Below are positions 24,230 through 33,500 of a DNA stretch of 64,000 nt, in pieces (the first letter of the stretch is position 1; each line of letters opens with the position of its first letter). Under the pieces are notes generated by a model. That model was not told the origin of the DNA, made no database searches, and was given only the letters and a program-made list of their open reading frames with translations. The translations under genes were made by a program, and so were the position numbers. The stretch comes from Dermanyssus gallinae (Eukaryota > Arthropoda > Arachnida > Mesostigmata > Dermanyssidae): NCBI GenBank assembly GCA_003439945.1, contig QVRM01002173.1, positions 180,001-244,000 of the forward strand, read 5' to 3'.

Positions 24230-25199
24230 TCAAGTTTTGCAAAGGAAGTGCCTTATATTGTTGACGCGATGGCTGTGGAAATGGATCTCCACAACAAGAT
24301 ACATCTCTTCAAAGACGCGAATTGCAATATGACTTGCTTTTGTCAAGTAAATATCTAAAAATACACAGTGGATATGTAAGTGTTTGCTGCAGCACTCGCA
24401 CACTGTTCGGTTTTTGGCGTGAAATATTTTGTCCCCGCAGGGGGTCCAGGGATCTCTTTAGCATAGCCGTATAAAAACAACAGCACATACAGAGCAGAAG
24501 TTCTTGATCGTTGAGATTTTGTAGGCTAACGCCGTGTCAGCCGCATACGCTCACCATACACACACAGGAGCTCTGAAGTTTGTTGAGCACTATGTGGCCT
24601 AGGTAAGGCGAAGCGTCCTGGTGCCATCCATTACTTTCACACACCGGCTCATACTGGAGTCCACTGATGCCAATGTTTCGCATTGGCGCTGCCAACTTGA
24701 AAACTGTAATTCACACTGCGGCCGGGAGTGCGGAAACGTCCGACGGTTCTCGCATAATGAGTCGTGGCTCGACACACGCACATATTAAAGTGAGCTTTCT
24801 TAGGATTCACAAATCTATGTTTCAACCCGGTATAACTTTTTTTTCTAGAAAGTATGAAAAATTGCGTTTTCTTCACGTGAGTCTCCAGATAGTGTGGGCC
24901 CGACCCGGGCAATGTTAGTGTCTCTCTCAATACCCACTAAACGCTACTGTTTGCATTCTGTACGTTTAGAAATACTTCTAAGTAAAGGCTTCGGAGTGTA
25001 GCCAGTCGGCTGACTTTTGGTGCGCGTCTTGCTCGATCCACATGCTATATGCTTCCCATTACGCTGTCAATTTCTGCTTCAAAAAAAAACTTATGCACGT
25101 CTTTGCAACTGTGCTGGTTTTATTGGTCGCACATACACTCTATCCCGTCTACCACAGAGCCGGCGGTCTATACGTTCTTCTCGTAACAACGTCTTGCAG

Positions 25200-25679
25200 G
25201 TGAATGGTTCCTATCAATTTCTCAATCAAAATATCAAGCAAAAGTCACCTGACGGCTCCCATGAAATTGTTTGATTACAGGGGACCACGGTGATACCAAT
25301 TTCAACGAATATGAAACGATTAAAAGCCCCTTTCTGAGTTTATTTTTCACAATATCAAACTTTCATCTCTCAAAGCGAAAATAAGTTTAATCCATGGGAA
25401 ATATGCCCATTTAAAACCGCCTACTAGATCAATCAATACTCCGGAAACGAATATTCAAGGGTCACGCTTGTAACAATAGTAACTTTAAAGATTCCTATTT
25501 ACTAGTAACTATATAGATATCTCAATCTAACGTAGGAACGGAACAAAATTTTGATATGACAGGCTTGTAGTGAGCACTTGAGCAAGCTACTGAGAGTTAA
25601 GTTCTTTTTAGGTACAGTTAGGCAAACAAGTTTCTTTAGTATGGGGCCTTTCATGTGGAGTACTTAATATAACTTAATA

Positions 25680-25720
<41 letters not shown>

Positions 25721-25736
25721 TTAATATAACTTAATA

Positions 25737-25768
<32 letters not shown>

Positions 25769-25860
25769 ATGATGGGTAGTAATTATTCATTTAACATACC
25801 TGCGTTGCCAGCGTTGGATTGGGAAGCTTATTACTCAGTCAACCTAGCACATATATATAT
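25200..25860. repeat. Block B, unit 1 copy
   Basis: Closely matches 44,757-45,302, with extra (TA)n tracts inserted at 25,681-25,768. Ends in the TA run where mariner B1 is inserted. Confidence 0.85.
25681..25768. repeat. Two (TA)n tracts separated by ACTTAATATAACTTAATATA
   Basis: The phrase ACTTAATATAACTTAATATA precedes each TA run, so phrase and run were duplicated together. Unit 2 has only one ACTTAATATA and no TA run here (near 45,202). Confidence 0.92.
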
Positions 25861-25867
25861 ATATATA

Positions 25868-27186
25868 CATGGTGTTCAAAACGTATCGCGACTTTTGTGT
25901 TTTTTCAAAAATTATTCATTTATTCATGAATATCTATTTTGTCCCCTTCAAAGTAATCCCCATGAGATATTACACACTTGTGCCAACGGTTTTTCCAATC
26001 TTCGAAGCACTTCAAAAAACCATTTTTTTTAATCTTGTTCAGCTCCTCCTTCGATGCCGTCTTTATCTCGTCAAGCGTAGCGTAACGTCGTCCTTTCATG
26101 GGCCTCTTCAGTTTAGGGAACAAGAAAAAGTCACAGGGGGCCAGATCTGGGGAATACGGTGGCTGCGGCATCATTAGTGTGTTGTTTTTGGCCAAAAACT
26201 CGCGCACAAGCAACGATGTGTGAGCAGGGGCGTTATCGTGGTGCAAAAGCCAATTTTTGTTCTTCCACAAATCCGGGCGTTTCTGGCGGATTGCTTCGCG
26301 CAAATTGCGCATAACTTGCAGGTAATATTCCTTATTGACCGTTCTACCCTGTGGCAAGAACTCATGATGCACCACGCCCCTGCAATCGAAGAAAACTGTC
26401 AGCAAAACTTTCACATTCGACCGAACTTGGCGCGCTTTTTTCGGTCTTGGTTCGTGCGGCAGCTTCCATTGAGATGATTGAGCTTTGGTTTCCACGTCAT
26501 AACCATAAACCCACGATTCGTCACCAGTTATGACCCTCTGGAGCAAATTTGGGTCGTCGCGGACAGAGTCCAACATCTCATTAGCAATGTTCATGCGATG
26601 CTGTTTCTGGTCGCAATTGAGCAATTTTGGTACGAATTTCGCGGCGACCCGTCTCATGCCCAAATCATTGATAAAAATCGAATGGCACGAGCCAATCGAT
26701 ATGTTTAGGTCCTCAGCAACTTCTCTAACGGTGATTCGACGATTGGCCAATACCATTTTCTCCACTTCATTAATTTTTTCGTCTGTTGTTGAAGTGCTCG
26801 GGCGTCCGGCACGCTCTTCGTCGTTCACATCTTCTCGGCCTTCTGAGAACATTTTGTACCACCGATAAACGTTGCTTCGGTCCAAGGTAGCTTCTCCGTA
26901 TGCCACAGTCAACATTCGGAATGCATCCGCGCACTTAATTTCGTTTTTCACACAAAATTTGATACAGGTTCTTTGATCCATTTTTTTGAATAGGTAAAAA
27001 TCGAAGACGATCCAAAACACGTGCAAGCAAAGCAGCTGTCAACAATTAAGTGAACATTCAAAATGGCCGAGCTTGTCGGCATAAGTGAGAGACATGAGTA
27101 CCAACATAACGCCACAAAAAATCGAAATTCGAATATACGTAACCCGCGAAAATTCAAAAGTCGCGATACGTTTTGAACACACCGTG
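25868..27186 (-). mobile_element. mariner element B1 (irritans type), coding-intact
   Basis: A 1319-bp element inserted at TA in the TA-run after block B (TA at 25,866-25,867 and 27,187-27,188). The ends match the B2 copy at 52 kb, whose terminal repeat begins CGAGGTGTGTTCAAAAAGTA. In B1 the outermost bases are altered on both sides (CATGGTG- and CACGGTGTG-), which could weaken end recognition. Unit 2 lacks an insertion at this point. The transposase frame is complete. Confidence 0.95.
25920..26981 (-). CDS. mariner transposase, complete DD34D frame
   Basis: A 353-residue frame, the usual length for irritans-subfamily mariner transposases. It cuts and reinserts the element at TA sites. The start chosen is the ATG giving MDQRTCIKF; an upstream in-frame ATG at 27,026 would add 15 hydrophobic residues not typical of the family. 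Visible are the paired helix-turn-helix region (about 5-105, with VREVAEDLNISIGSCH), the linker motif KFVPKLL (115-121), and all three catalytic residues: Asp154 (TGDESW), Asp249 (HHDNAPAHTS) and Asp284 (YSPDLAPCDFFLF). The last two are separated by 34 residues. There is no stop or frameshift. It is the only apparently intact transposase in the window and could act in trans on B2. Whether it is expressed cannot be read from sequence. Confidence 0.95.
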   Translation of the reverse strand: MDQRTCIKFCVKNEIKCADAFRMLTVAYGEATLDRSNVYRWYKMFSEGREDVNDEERAGRPSTSTTDEKINEVEKMVLANRRITVREVAEDLNISIGSCHSIFINDLGMRRVAAKFVPKLLNCDQKQHRMNIANEMLDSVRDDPNLLQRVITGDESWVYGYDVETKAQSSQWKLPHEPRPKKARQVRSNVKVLLTVFFDCRGVVHHEFLPQGRTVNKEYYLQVMRNLREAIRQKRPDLWKNKNWLLHHDNAPAHTSLLVREFLAKNNTLMMPQPPYSPDLAPCDFFLFPKLKRPMKGRRYATLDEIKTASKEELNKIKKNGFLKCFEDWKNRWHKCVISHGDYFEGDKIDIHE

Positions 27187-27436
27187 TATATATATATACA
27201 ATAACAAAGTATTTTCAGTTTGTCTAAAGGGGGTATTCAAATTATACGTTAGATCTTAAAAGTAAAATAAAAACAGAAGTGTTTAGAATATTTCAAAGAT
27301 TATTTTCATACAGGCACTTCTAGTAAAATACAATACCGATGAGTTGGTAGCCTTTTTCTAAACCCAAACTATCAAATAATTTGCGTACTTTTATATTTAT
27401 AGACGTATAAACGTTCACCTACGTATGTACATATTG

Positions 27437-28459
27437 TTATTGGCGTCCTGCAAAACGTGGGACACTCGATCGAAGTCCCTGGCCGCGTAGCCATTTGACG
27501 AGTGCATTAGACACGAAGAACAGAGTGTTCTCGTGAAACGTACTGCTTCTTAGCTGACCAATGGTCTTCGATACAGCTTTCCAAGTTTGATAACTTGGAT
27601 ACAAGGCGCTCAGGTCGTCAACGTGAACTGGCTCGCTCTTCGCCTTTTTTCTACGGCAACGTCTCCGAGATGTGGAGTCGCTAGGATGCAGGCTGGGGAT
27701 ACAGGACGCCTTCCTTTGGAAGTGTGGCCAGGGCAGCCATGACGACAGGTTTTTGGACTTGTTGCCCGGGCTACTCTGTTCTCGCGGTGCCGGCGGCGCA
27801 GGGCGGTCTCCCGACACCTAACAACAAACATGAGCTCGTGTTGAAAATCGAATATGCGAAGCAATAGCAAACCCAGTTATTATTACAATGAACGGCGTTG
27901 AAGTCACCCGATTACTTGACGCACTACAATGACCCCGACAGGACTTCGATGCGCAGCAAAAGGCACATCTGCAAATATTATTTACAAGAAAGATTTGACA
28001 AGTGGTTTGGCCATAAAACTGGCGTCTAATGTCCTACCGGTTCGATGAATCAAGAAGATGCTGGTCATAACACAAACAAGAGAGAATCTACGCTTCTCCA
28101 GCCCAGAGAGTTCTCCGGCTCGTTGGAGAGGCGCAGTCTTGCATTGAAAGCGTGTTCTGAGCACTGATCCTCCGAGCCCGCGGTTGTCGTCCGTCTCCAC
28201 CAGCAAGCATCTGGCGCTGACGAATCTCGCGCCGTTTTTGCTGGTACAAATCCTCCGGAACGTCGAGCACTTTAATGATCTGCTCGAATTCCGGCTTGCT
28301 GTGCATGGTGAACCTGTTATGGCCCGTATGTCCACCGGATAGTATGTAAACAGCTGTCCCGAGGTATATAATGGTCAGTCGGGCGAGGCCCTGTAATGCG
28401 TATGGTCCTGCTATGACAGGCGTACTAAAAAAGGCGTCTGTCTGCGTTAGCGCTAGCAT
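27437..28459 (-). pseudogene. Inverted copy of the secreted-protein gene, damaged exon 1
   Basis: Paralogue of the gene at 31.2 kb. Exon 1 (from 28,459) starts at an internal Met, MLALTQTDAFFSTPVIAGPY, because the first 14 codons were replaced by unrelated DNA that matches sequence upstream of module A. A one-base deletion near 28,170 shifts the frame, and the AGG/GTATGT donor seen at 31.2 kb is absent. The intron acceptor is kept (AG at 27,818-27,819). Exon 2 (27,817-27,437) is open for 126 codons. It is about 41 codons longer than in the direct copies, which carry an early stop. The extension reads HENTLFFVSNALVKWLRGQG and may be the ancestral C-terminus. The intron has only one copy of the 25-bp repeat. 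Confidence 0.75.
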
Positions 28460-28471
28460 GTAAACCTTCGG

Positions 28472-29270
28472 CTACTGGAGCACTAGTTTTACCTTTACGC
28501 ACTCGTGCCAGCTGACGTACTTAACCTCACGTTGGCTGTTTTTAATTTGAAATCAAACTCATGCATTCCTTATATAAAGACTGCACTTCGTGCATTATCT
28601 TATATTAGGCCGTAATATAAATCGGCTTTTTTAATAACATGTTTATTCAGACTAATCCAATATCCATTGCGTCTCTAGTATTATCAGCGGGTTGCCTGTC
28701 TGGTAGTCTATAGATGCATATCATGTCATATTATTTTAGTTCCAGCACTATTTGACTTGTTGAGCATTTGAACGAGTGTAAGCACTCTGTCGTTCTGACG
28801 GCGATAGCTGGATCCCATTGCTGTGCAAACTGATTCATATTTGCTGTGTTTGATACAAACATTTCAGTTAAAAACATAATATTTATGCTGAGAAAATAAT
28901 TTTGCCTGACATATTATATAATAATTCCGGTGATTCAACGTTTTACAACATACTTTAGTGCTCTTGATGATTGTATAATCGTCCTCTCTCTAAGTTTGTT
29001 GCTGCTGCTCTCGGATCCTGCAGTCGCCAAATATTATAATCGTTGTAGTTGTACGCGAAAAAGGCGAGTGTATTCCTTTTAACCTGACATTCCAGTGTCT
29101 AGCGGTTGGTTAAATTCGTCCGCTGGTTATGTTTATATGACACTATTGTAATAAGTCTGGTATTCAGTGGTGCTTCCGCGCGTTTGCAATGTGTTTTTGT
29201 CGCTGTGATAGTTGTGGTTGTTGCGGTGCTGATCGGGTGTTGCAGGCCTGATGGGACAGTGTTTCTAGTG
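28472..29270. other. Non-coding spacer, missing from unit 2
   Basis: Nothing recognised. It forms part of the spacer between the inverted arms. In unit 2 the interval 27,687-29,270 is replaced by an LTR element. Confidence 0.5.
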
Positions 29271-29670
29271 CCAATGCTGCCGATGATCTTTACCTTTACA
29301 CACAAGAACTGGTCCAAGCAAAATCGATTACGGTTAGTGCAACAAAAACTAGTCCTACATTTTAGTCGTTATAAAAGGTGTGCAGGGGTGACAGGCTTCT
29401 TAAGATCAATACTGAAAACATCGAAATTGTCGGCTGATCTACATACGTAGAATAAAAACTTAACACTTAAACTTTCATGTACACACTATTTATAAGAAAA
29501 TCGAATTAATGTCACTGCCGCCATGATTCTATTGGCAAAGCTTAGTGACATCGATATCACATCTGCAACTAATATATGCGAAATTAAAATACGGCTGATA
29601 ATCTAATATAGACTGCTGTTAGACGTCCGCCCTCCACTTGATGTCGGGAATTGTCTCGAAAAAGAAAATC

Positions 29671-29825
29671 TGTGCAATTCATGACTGACATATATATATA
29701 TATATATATATATAGATATATATATATATAGAAGGCGAGCACTGCCGAGTGTGCAAACGTATTGTAAATGTTTAATAAATCATTACAAGATTTTATATAT
29801 ATATATATCAGTCATGAATTGCACA
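29671..29825. mobile_element. 155-bp palindromic (TA)n element, unit 1 copy
   Basis: A perfect 18-bp inverted repeat, TGTGCAATTCATGACTGA (29,671-29,688) and its reverse complement (29,808-29,825). Each arm borders a (TA)n run and the runs enclose about 60 bp of unique DNA. The form suggests a MITE or fold-back element, but no target duplication is evident. The unit 2 copy carries mariner B2 inside. Confidence 0.6.
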
Positions 29826-30767
29826 CATCAGTACAGAGGCTGTATACTTTCGAGTGTATTTGCAAGTACTCATAAGTAAAGCCATGTGTTTCATTCATTC
29901 ATATCACTACTCTGGTCCGAGGGCGCAGACAGCTTCTAGAGTCCCCCAAGGCCAACGTTCACTTAAATCATGTTATGTTGAGTTTTTAGTGGAATATCGG
30001 GAGATTAGACGCATCGCTTCTTTTGAACTTTAAACTTAACAAGAACCCGACGGATTATTACCAACACGGATCGTTGCTGCCAACAGCATCAACGAATTCA
30101 ACAAAAAAATGACCCAAACGCGACTCGTATCTGTAATTACCTGTTTAGGCCTCCTAATTTTTTTTTTTTTTTATAAATCCTTCGCATAGATACTTTGATT
30201 TGGAACAATAAATGTGCACATAAAGGTAAAGCTAGTGCTCCAGTAGCCTTGATCACGAATCAGCCTTTGTTTTTGATTCCCTCTAACGAGAAGCCGTCAA
30301 ACCAGCCTGTTCGGCTCGGCCATGTCGTCATATGTTTTTGAAGAAGAGGTTGGACTTAGTGCGATGCGTGTCTCGCGCATTCGTTGTAAGGTCGGAGCGA
30401 GAGCCCACTGAGACTTTACCACGGCTCCATAGCGCTGAAGATGACAGACCAGACCATGGTCGGATAGACCGGCGTCCAACTGCGCGAGCAATGCTTTTCG
30501 GAGGCGGAACTTCAATCGGTCTCATATATACACAGGCTCATCCGGTGATGAAGGTGTGTTGCCCTCAACACAGAGACAGAGAACTACTTGAGGTGAGGCG
30601 TGAATAACCACTTCTGGTGATCATACTGATTGTCACTCGGTGCCCCAGTGCTCAGACATCGTCATATGATCGTCCCCGCCTAGCCCTCTCCTTCCTTGTC
30701 CGGTCTCTGGCGAGGGGGTCAGAGCTGTCGTTATCTACGCTGGCGCCTGCGCACCACTCGTCGCGTG

Positions 30768-30775
30768 TATAAATA
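30768..30775 (+). promoter_or_regulatory. TATA box of direct gene module A, unit 1
   Basis: TATAAATA in a block (GTGTATAAATACTCTCGTCG) conserved exactly at 54,276 in unit 2 and weakened in module B (GTGTATAATTAGTCTCGTCG at 34,843). Start of transcription would fall near 30,798. It lies 440 bp before the ATG here but 109 bp in unit 2, because of the insertion at 30,822-31,148. Confidence 0.65.
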
Positions 30776-30821
30776 CTCTCGTCGAGGGCAGTTGAACTTC
30801 AAGATCACTTGCGATCTCTAG

Positions 30822-31148
30822 TAATATGTACGTGAACTCTACACACTGATCTATTGCACTTAGACTAGCCGAGTTCATAGGAATGAAAACACGATCGCCT
30901 GCGGTTACCTGTAGAGTGTCGCTACATTCTCTGTAGTTCTTCTCTGCACTCTGTGTCAGCTGTATTTATTGCCTCACAGATTGTTCTCGAATACAGTAGA
31001 TTCGTCTTGGTCCAAGTAGACGCTTCTATCAAATCGTCTGGATGTTTCTGGTACCTACTCGTATCTACTCTTTCCACTGCACGTTCGCCAACACGTGGCG
31101 CCTAGCCTCGACAGCCGTGCGTCCACCTGAACGTGGCCAGACACAACA
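30822..31148. mobile_element. 327-bp insertion in the 5' leader of the gene, unit 1 only
   Basis: Flanked by TCTAG on both sides (30,817-30,821 and 31,149-31,153); unit 2 has one TCTAG at the same place. It contains TGGCGCC near 31,097 after a CAACA, like an LTR end followed by a primer-binding site, so it may be an LTR-plus-leader fragment. Alternatively the GT at 30,821 and AG at 31,153 could be read as a 5'-UTR intron, but the donor is weak and there is no pyrimidine tract. Confidence 0.5.
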
Positions 31149-31207
31149 TCTAGTGAACTCTCTCTACTCCTTAGATTACACAGCTCTTCACATTTCACTC
31201 CGCAAAA

Positions 31208-32269
31208 ATGCAGTTCCACTCTTCTAAATTGTACGCTATTTTTATTTACATGCTAGCGCTACCGCAGACGAACGCCTTTTTTAGTATGCCTGTAATAGCA
31301 GGACCATTTGCATTACAAGGCCTCGCCCGACTGGCCATTGCATCCATCGGAACAGCGGTCTACATGCTGTCCGGTGTGCATACGGGCCAAAAGAGGCTCA
31401 CCACGCACAGCAAGCCGGAATTAGAGCAGACCGTTGAAGTGCTCGACGTTCCGGAAGACATGTACCAGCAAAGACGGCGCGAGAATCGTCAGCGCCAGAT
31501 TCTTGCTAATGGAGACGGACGACGACCGCGGACTCGAAGGATCGGTGCAGCGCGACACGCTTTCAAAAGCAAGACTGCGCCCCTCCGACGAGCCGGAAAA
31601 GTCAGGGTATGTACTGTTATACGTTATGGTCAGCATCTTCTTAATACGTTAAGGTCACCATCTTCTTGATACGTTAAGGTCAGCCTCTTCTTGATCCGTT
31701 AAGGTCAGCATCTTCTTCATACGTTAAGGTCAGCATCTTCTTGATACGTTAAGGTCAACACCTTCTTGATACACCAAACCGGCCAGACATTAGACGTCAG
31801 TTTTATGGTCAAATTAAACTTATTAAATCTTTTTTTGGTAAATATTATTTGAATATGTCTCCTTTGCTGCACACCAAAGTTCTGTCGGGCTCATTATATT
31901 ACGTCAAGTAATTAATCAGCTGACCTGAACCGGACGCCGTATATTGTAATAACTGGTTTTGCTATTGCTTCGCACATTGTATTTTTAACACGAACTCTTG
32001 TTTTTTGTTAGGTATCGAAAGACCACCCTGCGTCGCCGGTACCGCAGCCAAAGAGTGACCTGGGGAACAAATCCAAGGGCCTGCTGTCATGGCTGCCCTG
32101 GCCGCGCCTCCAAAGGAAGGTGCCCTGTAACAGCAGCCGCGCAGCTCGAAGACGTTGCCGTAGAATTGAGGCTGCGAAGCCAGTTCACGTGGACAGCCTG
32201 AGCGGCTTGTATCCAAGTTATCGACCTTGGAAAGAGGCATCAACGAACATTGGTCAGCTAATAGGCTGA
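31208..32269 (+). CDS. Unidentified secreted basic protein, two exons (best copy)
   Basis: Function unknown; I do not recognise the family. Exon 1 is 31,208-31,606 and the intron 31,607-32,011 (AGG/GTATGT donor, TTGTTAG acceptor, phase 0). Exon 2 is 32,012-32,269, for 218 residues in total. The ATG sits in CAAAAATG. Residues 1-23 form a signal peptide (hydrophobic YAIFIYMLALPQ, likely cut after TNA). Residues 27-57 are a second hydrophobic, Gly/Ala-rich stretch (IAGPFALQGLARLAIASIGTA) that could be a membrane helix or part of a secreted peptide. The rest is strongly basic, with dibasic or tribasic sites (RRR, RRCRR), few cysteines and a WLPWPR motif. The same splice sites and frame persist in paralogues, which argues for a genuine gene. 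Sequence after the stop still aligns with the longer C-terminus of the inverted copy, so this protein may be C-terminally truncated. AATAAA occurs at 32,505. Expression is unproven. Confidence 0.65.
31619..31776 (+). repeat. 25-bp intronic minisatellite, six copies
   Basis: Head-to-tail copies of GGTCAGCATCTTCTTGATAC followed by GTTAA lie entirely inside the intron of the secreted-protein gene. The unit 2 gene has about three copies and the inverted copy one, so repeat number changed independently of the exons. Confidence 0.92.
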
Positions 32270-32504
32270 ACATTCCACGAGAACACACGGTTCTTCGTGT
32301 CTAATTAACTAGTCAAATGGCTACGCGGCCAGCGAGTTCGATCGACGTTCTCACGTATGGCAGGACGTCGATAACAATATGTAGATAAATATATTTCGAT
32401 AAAAGTTCAGAAATGTTTATGTAATATCACATGATGTTATAGATAGTTTGAAATTGGATCTAGCAATGTGTCCCTATATTATAATGTCATTATATCTGTA
32501 TGAA

Positions 32505-32510
32505 AATAAA
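32505..32510 (+). promoter_or_regulatory. Candidate polyadenylation signal
   Basis: AATAAA 236 bp after the stop codon, conserved at 55,596 in unit 2 and in the module-B 3' flank near 38,435. Confidence 0.4.
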
Positions 32511-33500
32511 TTCTAAAAACATCCTAAACGCTTTGTTTTTAGTTTACTTTAATGATTTAGCGTACAATTTAAATAACTCCTTTAGACATGAAACGGGAAG
32601 CACGTTGTTATATATATATATATATATATACATATTCATATTTACCTAAATGTACATAGAAAATAACTTTACTCACTATAGCTTGCTCAAATGCTTACTA
32701 CAAGCATGTCAAATCTTACTTTTGTTTTTTTTTTCTCGCATTAGATAAAAAATCTAAAGAGTTACAAGTAAATAGATAGAGTTACTGTTGTTGCAAGCTT
32801 AAGCCTTGAGGATTCGTTACCGGGGTATTGATTGGACCAGGGTGGTTAGTACGAGCGGCATTAGCATCGCCTCGGGAAAAGAATTAGTAATACTGGGTTG
32901 AACACAGAGTTGTAATTCTTATTTAAGTTGAAAATCTTAAAGAAAGTTACTTTAATATGTGCATGCATAGAGCCACTACTCATTGTGCGAGAACCGTCGG
33001 ACGTCTCCGCACTCCCGGCCGCAGCATAAATAACAGTTTCCAAAATGCCGGAGCTCTCAGGGACGCGTTTTTTGTACACGCTACTAGTACGTATGTTGCG
33101 TCGTAGCGCGAAACATTGACGTCAATGGACTTCGGTATGCGCCGGTGTGGGGAAGTAATGGACGCTACTAGACCCCATAGTGAGAGTATGCGGCTAAGAC
33201 AGCGTTAGTTGACAAAATCTTAAGTATCAGGAACTCTTGCTCCAAATGTGCTGTTGCCTGTATTCGGCAATGCTAAGGAGAACCCTGGACCCCTGCGGAG
33301 GCAACATATTTCACGTCAATGCCCAAACAGTATGCGAGTGGTGTAGCAAACGGTTACATAGGCACTGTTGTTTCTATATATAGGCTTGTCAAAAGCAGGT
33401 CATATTGCAATTCGCATTCTTGGAGAGATGATGTCTCTTGTTGAGGAGATATATCTCTAAAACCGTCACGCCATTGCACTTGCTTTACAAAACTAAAAAA

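Larger units (their letters stand above)
24230..28471. repeat. Left arm of large imperfect inverted repeat
   Basis: Read in reverse this arm is collinear with 31,230-33,500. The gene copy (28,471-27,437) matches 31.2-32.3 kb. Sequence near 25,460-25,620 matches the reverse complement near 32,670-32,800. 24,680-24,840 matches the reverse complement near 32,880-33,020. 24,270-24,480 matches the reverse complement of 33,250-33,490. The mariner at 25,868-27,186 and about 0.6 kb at 24,860-25,440 are extra in this arm. Confidence 0.7.
31230..33500. repeat. Right arm of large imperfect inverted repeat
   Basis: Reverse complement of the arm at 24,230-28,471, starting with the gene copy and continuing through its 3' flank. 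It lacks the mariner. The same arm recurs in unit 2 at about 54.4-56.6 kb. Confidence 0.7.

Noticed and set aside
24649..24930. Recurring frame with AETSDGSR and HAHIKV seen here and, inverted, near 33.0 and 56.1 kb
   Set aside because: Its conservation is explained by the inverted and tandem duplications. It has no start context, splice sites or known homology, and the unit 2 copy has lost bases that break the frame.
30332..30607. 91-codon frame upstream of module A, repeated near 53.85 kb
   Set aside because: Repeated only because the unit is duplicated. Indels between the two copies change the frame.
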